From the NCBI GenBank assembly GCA_013330315.1, contig DUIO01000132.1, positions 1 through 6,465 on the forward strand: 6,465 nt of DNA, read 5' to 3'. Below the pieces are notes generated by a model. It had not been told where the DNA came from, did no database searches, and saw nothing but the letters and a program-made list of their open reading frames with translations. Shown one piece after another: positions 1 through 4,496 of the stretch (position 1 is the stretch's first letter; every line of letters starts with the position of its first letter). Source of the DNA: Methanosarcina sp. GTDB taxonomy: Archaea; Halobacteriota; Methanosarcinia; Methanosarcinales; Methanosarcinaceae. Position numbers and translations under genes: made by a program.

Positions 1-57
1 GCTGATACGATCCAGCGGATAGGGCGCGTATACAGCCAGCAGCTTAAAAGGCTATAA
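1..57 (+). CDS. Possible C-terminal end of a rightward gene (partial)
   Basis: Frame 1 of the plus strand is open from the window edge for 18 codons and stops at TAA 55-57; it reads ADTIQRIGRVYSQQLKRL. The other two plus-strand frames stop early. The stretch is clearly richer in G and C than the DNA just after it, as expected where coding sequence gives way to spacer. If real, it is the tail of a gene converging on engB, with 34 bases between the two stops. The product cannot be recognised from 18 residues. A minus-strand frame is also open here but has no start codon, so the plus-strand reading is preferred. Confidence is limited by the truncation. Confidence 0.4.
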   Translation, partial: ADTIQRIGRVYSQQLKRL

Positions 58-75
58 AAATTTGATTTATTCAAA
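56..75 (-). terminator. Candidate terminator of the DHH-engB operon
   Basis: On the minus strand, 17 bases after the engB stop codon, a small hairpin TTTGA-ATAAA-TCAAA is followed directly by TTTTT. The stem is only 5 bp and AT-rich, but archaeal termination relies mainly on the U-tract. The adjoining repeat copy forms a similar stem at 82-96. A rightward transcript would meet the same symmetric stems, so the element may serve both converging genes. Confidence 0.4.
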
Positions 76-102
76 TAAACTTTTGATTTGTTCAAACATA
101 CT
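61..102. repeat. 21-base tandem duplication spanning the engB stop codon
   Basis: Positions 61-81 and 82-102 are two adjacent 21-base copies that match at 18 of 21 positions. Each contains the inverted repeat TTTGA-N5-TCAAA. The copy at 82-102 encodes the last residues (KYV) and the TGA stop of engB. The copy at 61-81 keeps the same reading phase and would read KFI followed by TGA, so it looks like a duplicated gene end. Confidence 0.75.
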
Positions 103-721
103 TGAACAGGTCATCCCTTTTCATTTCGTGAAGCCTATCGCGGAAAAGTCCTTTTAAAGCTTTAAGATCTCCTTTCTTGGCACTGATCGGAGCAATCAAA
201 TGCTTCCAGTTCTGCCAGGGCGGCTCAAGACCCAGGCGAACTACAATCTCGTCAAGGAGAGGATCAGACTCGTTTTCTCTAACCCGGTCCATCTTGTTTG
301 CAGCAATAATAGTATCGATCCCGATTTCTCTGAGGAAATCAAACATCTCGACATCGATAGGAATCTGATCCCTTGAGTCCCATCGGTCAACTATTTCGGG
401 AAAGGCTGGCCCGTCTATAACAAGGACACCTATTTTGATCCTTTCGGCATTATCTTCGATATAGTGTACGGTTTTGTCTTTTACTATATCCTGCTTTCGC
501 TCTTTTATCCCACTCATAAAACCGAAACCTGGCATATCTGTAATAAGGAGGTCCGAAACCTGGGCGTGTGTAGGGCGCAAGGTAACACCGGGACGTTTTC
601 CTACCCTTACTTTTGCTCCGAAAAGCTCCTTCAGGAGGGAAGATTTGCCTACATTTGAACGTCCTACAAAGATAATCTCAAGATTTATGCCGCTTTCAGC
701 TGTAGTCTTGCTGGTTTTCAT
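92..721 (-). CDS. engB: EngB-type ribosome biogenesis GTPase
   Basis: This 209-residue protein is a TRAFAC-class GTPase of the EngB/YihA family, whose bacterial members act in late assembly of the large ribosomal subunit. All G motifs are visible: G1 GRSNVGKS at residues 20-27, the G2 threonine T47 in PGVT, G3 DMPG at 62-65, G4 NKMD at 142-145 and G5 SAK at 180-182. The length matches the family, a single G domain with short ends. The ATG lies inside the ATGA overlap with the upstream DHH gene, and a GAGGT ribosome binding site sits at 731-735, nine bases before the start and inside the end of the DHH reading frame. Translation is therefore probably coupled to the DHH gene. Family assignment is firm; the role in archaeal ribosome assembly is inferred from bacterial homologues. 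Confidence 0.95.
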   Translation of the reverse strand: MKTSKTTAESGINLEIIFVGRSNVGKSSLLKELFGAKVRVGKRPGVTLRPTHAQVSDLLITDMPGFGFMSGIKERKQDIVKDKTVHYIEDNAERIKIGVLVIDGPAFPEIVDRWDSRDQIPIDVEMFDFLREIGIDTIIAANKMDRVRENESDPLLDEIVVRLGLEPPWQNWKHLIAPISAKKGDLKALKGLFRDRLHEMKRDDLFKYV

Positions 722-1707
722 TTTATTTTTACCTCGCTTGCTTCTCCGATTTTTTTATCGAAAGCCCGGAGAAAAACTTCCAGCGAATCTTCAGGGATGC
801 GCGCTCCTGATGCAACAGGATGCCCTCCACCGCTCCCTCCGAATTTAGGAGCAACTGAGCGCAGGATCTGATTTAGATCTACCTCGCCACGGGAACGTAT
901 GCTGAGATCATATACGCCTTTTCTTTCCCGGTATTCGGCTGCAATTCCTACTTCTCTTTGCCCGTAAGAGGCTGCATAGATTGCTGCCTTTGAAATAGAG
1001 TTATTCGTATTTACAATATACGCGCTGTTTTTCAGGACTCTTACATTTTCTTTTACAAAAAGCCTGATTTTCTCCTCGTTAATTGCAGCTTCCCTGGCAA
1101 GCTCGAGTAAATAAGGGATATTTGACGGTATCACATTTTTCGAAAGCGGCTCAAGCAAAGCCCTTTTAAATTCATATTCTTTCCCTTTTTGAATTATTGC
1201 CTGGATCAGGGTCCCGGCCTGGAAATAAAGGCTCCTTTTATCCCAGTCCCTTACCCAGTTCTTTATATGTGACGTATTGTCGCAGAAATCCCCTATTGCC
1301 CCGTAAATCGCTATCCTTTTCATGTCTTCGCTCAGAGAATCTTGAAAGACCCTGTAAGTCAGTTCTGAGGAACATACTCCTGTATCATGATAAAACCATT
1401 CTTTTTCTGTACAGCTTTCAGGAAGAGGATGGTGGTCTATATAAAAAAGATTGCATTCCTCCGCAAGTTTTTCAAGTGCAGAGTGAAGTTCGAAGCAGCG
1501 CCGTTCCTCAATTGCGATATCGCAGATAATAAGAGTTTTAACATCTTCTATAAGATTTAATTTTTCAAGAAGGCTGACAGGACTCGTAAAGTATACGTAT
1601 GCATCAGGAAAAACACTCTTTGCGAGCGCTCCCGAACATATCCCGTCAGAATCTCCATGAGTAAGGATGAGGGTTTTTGCTTTGAGCTGGTTTTGAGATT
1701 CTCTCAT
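718..1707 (-). CDS. RecJ-like DHH/DHHA1 family phosphoesterase
   Basis: This 329-residue protein belongs to the DHH superfamily of manganese-dependent phosphoesterases. Motif I is HGDSDGICSG at residues 17-26, with metal ligands expected at H17, D19 and D21. Motif II has D63 (CDIA), motif III is D91-H92-H93, and motif IV is GAIGDF with D140. A C-terminal DHHA1 domain ends in the glycine-rich substrate motif GGSGGGHP at 290-297. All catalytic residues are present, so it should be active. The compact size, without extra RecJ domains, fits archaeal RecJ-like nucleases, but a nano-RNase or nucleotide phosphodiesterase cannot be excluded. The start is ATG, preceded seven bases upstream by a weak ribosome binding site AAGGGA (1715-1720). 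It is the first gene of an operon with engB, overlapping it by four bases (ATGA). Confidence 0.92.
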   Translation of the reverse strand: MRESQNQLKAKTLILTHGDSDGICSGALAKSVFPDAYVYFTSPVSLLEKLNLIEDVKTLIICDIAIEERRCFELHSALEKLAEECNLFYIDHHPLPESCTEKEWFYHDTGVCSSELTYRVFQDSLSEDMKRIAIYGAIGDFCDNTSHIKNWVRDWDKRSLYFQAGTLIQAIIQKGKEYEFKRALLEPLSKNVIPSNIPYLLELAREAAINEEKIRLFVKENVRVLKNSAYIVNTNNSISKAAIYAASYGQREVGIAAEYRERKGVYDLSIRSRGEVDLNQILRSVAPKFGGSGGGHPVASGARIPEDSLEVFLRAFDKKIGEASEVKIK

Positions 1708-1760
1708 GATTTAATCCCTTTTTAAGATTGCCAATTTCCAGTATCATTTTACTTGTTGTG

Positions 1761-1801
1761 ATTCCTTATTAATCAGCTGATAATATCCAGATATAAGGAA
1801 T
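1761..1801 (-). promoter_or_regulatory. Candidate promoter and operator of the DHH-engB operon
   Basis: On the minus strand a TATA-like CTTATATC lies at about 1790-1797, which would place the transcription start near 1767 and give a leader of about 60 bases. A perfect 10-base palindrome ATCAGCTGAT at 1772-1781 falls between that box and the predicted start. A 9-base perfect inverted repeat, ATTCCTTAT at 1761-1769 and ATAAGGAAT at 1793-1801, encloses it, with its right arm overlapping the TATA-like box. A repressor bound here could block the polymerase; that role is inferred. A second TATA-like stretch at about 1934-1942 is an alternative promoter. Confidence 0.4.
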
Positions 1802-1919
1802 AAAACCCTGATTTTTGCCCTTCATATGCCGTGTCGTATCGGAACCGGCTTTCGGATAAAAAAAGCAGGCAAAATAGACCTCAGTTACAAAAACAGATAA
1901 AAACAAGGTCCAGAAAAAG

Positions 1920-1979
1920 TTTCCTGTGCCTGGATTATATATTGCTTAACTTGAAAATTTATGTTTGATCCACAGGGGA
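1920..1979. repeat. Imperfect long hairpin in intergenic DNA
   Basis: Bases 1920-1926 (TTTCCTG) pair with 1973-1979 (CAGGGGA, two G-U pairs on the plus strand). After a four-base bulge, 1931-1936 (TGGATT) pairs with 1967-1972 (GATCCA, one G-U pair). The loop is 30 bases and AT-rich. No U-tract follows on the plus strand, so this is not an ordinary rightward terminator. It could be part of a small RNA, a leader of the DHH operon if transcription starts further upstream, or chance. Confidence 0.4.
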
Positions 1980-1983
1980 AGAA

Positions 1984-2041
1984 AATAAAGAAAAAAAGAA
2001 AGGATCAAGAAGAGGACTCTCAGGAAATTCGTAAGAATCCT
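1984..2041 (-). terminator. Candidate terminator of the surface-protein gene
   Basis: Reading leftward, AGGATTCT (2041-2034) pairs with AGAGTCCT (2020-2013) in an 8-bp stem with one G-U pair and a 13-base loop. A pyrimidine-rich tract follows that includes seven consecutive T residues (1991-1997) and further T runs. It starts 24 bases after the stop codon of the surface-protein gene. The combination of stem and U-rich tract is good for an archaeal terminator. Confidence 0.5.
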
Positions 2042-2065
2042 GATAGCCCCTAATTCATTAGCTCT

Positions 2066-3670
2066 TCAGTTGCTTTTTTTCTTCCTTACGAATCCTGCTC
2101 CGGCCAGAAGCCCTACCGCAGCTAAGAAGAAACCAAACCCTGGCGTATCTCCATAATCTTCTTCCGTTCCGCCTGTATTTGCTTCACCAGAGGGTTCTTT
2201 TTCCTGATTGGATCCGGTTGACCCTGCGAGCTGTGAGCTGCTTCCTTCAAGCGTCATCGGCGTTCCTACATAAACGGTGTGAGTTTCCGAATAAACCTCT
2301 CCCGAGTATTTGTCAAGGTCAAGGAAGCTTGCTCTGCATTCAGGTATTTTGGTTTCCCCTTCTTTATTCATCTGCATAATGTAAGTAATGGTTTTCGAGC
2401 CTCCCTTACTTCCAAGAACATCTTTGAAGCCTGTATCCCCACTTATAAGTTTAGCTGTAGGAGGCAGCGTATCCGTAACTGTAACACTTGCATCAACGTT
2501 TCCGGTATTTTTTGCAGTGACCGTTACAGTCAGCTCGTCCCCAGGATTTAACTGCTGCTTATTAATGGTCTTTGTGATTTCAATATAGGGTCCGTAAATT
2601 GTTATCTTTTCTGAATCATTTGATTTTATTTCTCCCATCTCCCCATTCGGAAGGGTGAAAGTAGCTACAATTGCCGGGAAAGTAAACTCTCCTGGTTTTT
2701 CCGGAATAAGAGTATATTTAAAAACATTTTCAGCTATCTGTCCGGATTCCAGAGAAAGTGTATTATCAAGCGCGGTATCCTGCTGAAGGTGCATATTCGA
2801 AATGATAGAATCTTTAAATGCAATATTATTTATATTGCAGAGACCCCTGTTCCTGGCAGTAACTGAGATATACACGGGCTCCCCCATATGGCGCTCTTTT
2901 GGGAAATTCCTTGAAATAACGAGATCCCATTTCTTTTCAACAGTGATATTTTTCGAGCCTACAAATTCGTACTTATCATCCTTAATATCCAGGCATGTGG
3001 CTGTTGCGGTTATATTGAAATGAGTGTCTTCCCATGGAGTGGGTGTCTTCAATGTAAGATTGACATATTCGGTAGTTTCATCTTTAAGGATCGTTGTATA
3101 TGTTTGCTTTGTTTTTCCGCTAATTACTTCAAGCCCGGCAGTATTGATAGTCAACACAACATTTTCAGCCTTTGCTTTGCCGTCATTTTTAATTTTTACT
3201 GCTACATCGATTCTGCCGTCTCCCGTAGATTTAGAATCGTATTCGTCCTTTTTAGTTTCGACATCTATGTCAAAGTTCGGTTTTCCCCTGACGAGGATAT
3301 CAAGCTCAGCATAGGGGTTCCAGTTTCCGGTTTTGAATTCCTTTCCGTCCTTGGTAATAATTTCATAGTTAGGGTCCACTTTCTGAGCATAAACCTTTAT
3401 ATCATCGTTATATACGAATTCCAGCCCTGCTGTGAGAGGAGAAGTCTTTAATTTTTCCCCGTCTTTTGAAATAGAAACGGAGACCATTTTATCGTCATTA
3501 AAGTCTTCTGCTTTTATTTCATATCCTTCCACGAGTATCGATTTCCCCCAATAAAGTTTTGCCCCGTCCTGTTTCTCTACCCACTCGACTTGCTCTGCCG
3601 CAAAAGCGGTCATTGAGAGGCCTGAGAAGATAAAAACGGCAAGTACAATCAGCATAACCCTCTTATCCAT
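2066..3670 (-). CDS. Secreted S-layer-related protein with Ig-like domains and PGF-CTERM anchor
   Basis: The 534-residue product starts at ATG 3670, where a Sec signal peptide begins at once (MDKR, hydrophobic core about 5-20, likely cleavage after AFA at 22-24) and an AAGGAAGGT ribosome binding site lies four bases upstream. An in-frame TTG 30 codons earlier would bury the signal, so it is rejected. Residues 25-127 form an S-layer-like beta domain (LYWGKSILVEGYEIKAEDF). Three Ig-like domains follow at about 131-243, 247-361 and 362-470; the last resembles DUF11 (GDELTVTVTAKNTGNV, then TVTDTLPP). A Ser/Gly/Glu-rich linker at about 478-508 leads to TPGF (509-512), a hydrophobic segment and RKKK, a typical PGF-CTERM signal for archaeosortase processing and lipid anchoring. 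Four N-glycosylation sequons occur at residues 204, 219, 241 and 351. It probably sits in or under the S-layer; its partner or function is unknown. Confidence 0.88.
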   Translation of the reverse strand: MDKRVMLIVLAVFIFSGLSMTAFAAEQVEWVEKQDGAKLYWGKSILVEGYEIKAEDFNDDKMVSVSISKDGEKLKTSPLTAGLEFVYNDDIKVYAQKVDPNYEIITKDGKEFKTGNWNPYAELDILVRGKPNFDIDVETKKDEYDSKSTGDGRIDVAVKIKNDGKAKAENVVLTINTAGLEVISGKTKQTYTTILKDETTEYVNLTLKTPTPWEDTHFNITATATCLDIKDDKYEFVGSKNITVEKKWDLVISRNFPKERHMGEPVYISVTARNRGLCNINNIAFKDSIISNMHLQQDTALDNTLSLESGQIAENVFKYTLIPEKPGEFTFPAIVATFTLPNGEMGEIKSNDSEKITIYGPYIEITKTINKQQLNPGDELTVTVTAKNTGNVDASVTVTDTLPPTAKLISGDTGFKDVLGSKGGSKTITYIMQMNKEGETKIPECRASFLDLDKYSGEVYSETHTVYVGTPMTLEGSSSQLAGSTGSNQEKEPSGEANTGGTEEDYGDTPGFGFFLAAVGLLAGAGFVRKKKSN

Positions 3671-3780
3671 AGTTACCTTCCTTGATTTTGATATCTGTAT
3701 AAGGTCAGGGCACCGGAAACATGCATTTTGCGTTGCTGTGAATTTACAGTTTTTAAACAATACGCTTACTAAATATTAGA

Positions 3781-3820
3781 TCAAATATATATCAGATCAG
3801 ATATAATTAATATATTTAGA
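3781..3820 (-). promoter_or_regulatory. Candidate promoter region of the surface-protein gene
   Basis: On the minus strand this stretch contains two TATA-like boxes, one near 3812-3819 (AAATATAT) and one near 3785-3792 (ATATATAT-type). Starts about 25 bases downstream would give a leader of roughly 90-125 bases before ATG 3670. Between them lies an inverted repeat TATATC-AGATCA-GATATA (3788-3805), which could be an operator or merely reflect AT-rich sequence. No start site can be fixed by eye. Confidence 0.35.
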
Positions 3821-3905
3821 AAGATGCTTCATCACAGCTTTACAATATTTATGTGCTTTATAATTTCGCCCCCAGCACACCCCTTAAGAAAAATTATATT
3901 TAGGT

Positions 3906-3944
3906 TAATGATTTTAATGTCAACTCCATTTATTAGAATCATTA
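3906..3944. repeat. 13-bp inverted repeat (hairpin)
   Basis: TAATGATTTTAAT (3906-3918) pairs with ATTAGAATCATTA (3932-3944) along all 13 positions with one G-U pair on the plus strand; the loop is 13 bases. TAGGTT occurs at both edges (3901-3906 and 3948-3953), within imperfect 12-base direct repeats that match at 10 positions. The element might fold in RNA or bind a dimeric protein. No flanking target duplication or transposase supports a mobile origin. Confidence 0.5.
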
Positions 3945-4107
3945 TCATAGGTTTAAGATATTTTCTCAAAGTACCTTATTCTTATTAATATGATTTTAAA
4001 ACTTTAAAACTCATTCATTTATGTTTCTCTTTTAAAATTAATTTACAACATTCTCTATAAAATATCTTCATATATTCTATTTTAATTTTTGCTAATATAT
4101 CGGCAAT

Positions 4108-4156
4108 ATTCTAAGAAAGGGACATTACCAAAAAGTTCCATTCTTGATGATAGAAT
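4108..4156 (+). repeat. Compound hairpin, possible structured RNA element
   Basis: An outer stem ATTCTA (4108-4113) with TAGAAT (4151-4156) encloses an inner stem in which 4114-4123 (AGAAAGGGAC) pairs with 4135-4144 (GTTCCATTCT), with one A-A mismatch, one G-U pair and an 11-base loop. A bulge of about six bases separates the stems on the 3' side. A run of six T residues follows at 4169-4174. A small RNA or leader structure for the NIF3 gene is possible, but nothing recognisable as a known riboswitch is seen. Confidence 0.35.
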
Positions 4157-4236
4157 TCGAGGACAGGATTTTTTGCCCGGCTTAAACTAAAATGAAAAAA
4201 TAAGAAATAATTCGAAGTATCTAATGGGTGACTAAC

Positions 4237-4271
4237 TTTTAAAATAGACTCATTTTTAAAAGATAGGCTCA
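4237..4271 (+). repeat. Short tandem duplication with TATA-like cores
   Basis: TTTTAAAATAGACTCA (4237-4252) and TTTTAAAAGATAGGCTCA (4254-4271) are neighbouring near-copies differing by one inserted G and one A/G change plus an adjusting base. The TTTTAAAATA core resembles an archaeal TATA box and could drive the NIF3 gene with a leader of more than 200 bases. That is a guess, since the sequence offers no better box closer to the gene. Confidence 0.4.
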
Positions 4272-4310
4272 AGGAAAAAATAATAAAAGAAGGCGGAGTT
4301 TGAGGGTCAT

Positions 4311-4490
4311 AAGTTAGCAGCTATGTTAGTATATTGAAGCTGGCAGCTAAAAGTTAATACATAGAGGTTACAGCTAGAAGTTAATACATGGAAGTCAGCA
4401 GATAAAAGTGAACTATATGAGAGTTAACAGGTAAAAATTAGCAGGCAAAAATTAGCAGGTAGAAGTCAGTATAGAGGTTTATACAGAGGT
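4311..4490 (+). repeat. Degenerate tandem repeat upstream of the NIF3 gene
   Basis: About seven imperfect units follow each other: 4311-4336, 4337-4364, 4365-4391, 4392-4421, then half-length units 4422-4435 and 4436-4449, then 4450-4474, with a partial unit after that. Full units are 25-30 bases, built of a first half like AAGTTAGCAGCTAA and a second half like AAGTTAATACATAG. TAA and TAG stops are frequent, so the array is not coding. Copies have diverged too much for a CRISPR array, and there are no unique spacers. Its end merges with the ribosome binding site of the NIF3 gene. Confidence 0.75.
4486..4490 (+). promoter_or_regulatory. Ribosome binding site of the NIF3 gene
   Basis: GAGGT at 4486-4490 lies six bases before ATG 4497 and supports that start. 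The same GAGGT occurs within the repeat units at 4364-4368 and 4474-4478, where no start codon follows at a suitable distance, so the working site appears to be the last member of a repeated motif. Confidence 0.75.
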
Positions 4491-4496
4491 TATTAA

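Larger units (their letters stand above)
1708..2065. other. 358-base intergenic region between two leftward genes
   Basis: No convincing gene was found here. The part next to the DHH gene holds its probable promoter (1761-1801). The middle contains an imperfect hairpin at 1920-1979 around a TATA-like stretch. The right end holds the terminator of the surface-protein gene (1984-2041). Positions about 1820-1860 are relatively GC-rich and unassigned. The layout indicates that the surface-protein gene and the DHH operon are separate transcription units although they point the same way. Confidence 0.6.
3671..4496. other. 826-base AT-rich divergent intergenic region
   Basis: This region separates the leftward surface-protein gene from the rightward NIF3 gene. 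It is strongly AT-rich with many stops in all frames. From left to right it holds the leader and promoter of the surface-protein gene, a C-rich patch within a 6-bp inverted repeat (3852-3879), a 13-bp inverted repeat (3906-3944), a tandem TTTAAAAC pair (3995-4010), a compound hairpin (4108-4156), a duplicated TTTTAAAA-ATAG-CTCA element (4237-4271), and a degenerate tandem repeat (4311-4490). No protein or known RNA gene was recognised. Its length is more than two promoters need, so an unannotated small RNA is possible. Confidence 0.6.

Noticed and set aside
1..54. Minus-strand open frame downstream of engB
   Set aside because: No start codon is available and it lies beyond a terminator-like hairpin; the plus-strand reading with a stop at 55-57 fits better.
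2179..3451. Several plus-strand reading frames opposite the surface-protein gene
   Set aside because: They lie antisense to a gene with clear signal peptide, domains and anchor, and show no family features of their own.
3736..3754. Rightward terminator-like stem CTGTG-AATT-TACAG followed by TTTTT
   Set aside because: It lies in the leader of a leftward gene with no rightward transcript known; a 5-bp AT-rich stem is easily chance.
3671..3760. Thirty-codon N-terminal extension of the surface protein starting at TTG 3760
   Set aside because: It uses TTG, adds a cysteine-rich, non-signal stretch ahead of a clear signal peptide, and lacks a ribosome site; ATG 3670 has a good one.
3901..3959. Miniature transposable element
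   Set aside because: The direct repeats at the edges are imperfect and overlap the inverted repeat, with no proper target duplication or transposase.
3908..3988. Small hydrophobic reading frame of 26 codons on the plus strand (or 23 codons from ATG 3917)
   Set aside because: It is very short, AT-rich and overlaps the 13-bp inverted repeat; the AGGT nearby could be chance. Not enough to call a gene.
4311..4474. Possible CRISPR array
   Set aside because: Units are degenerate, of uneven length, contiguous and without unique spacers, and no cas genes are nearby.
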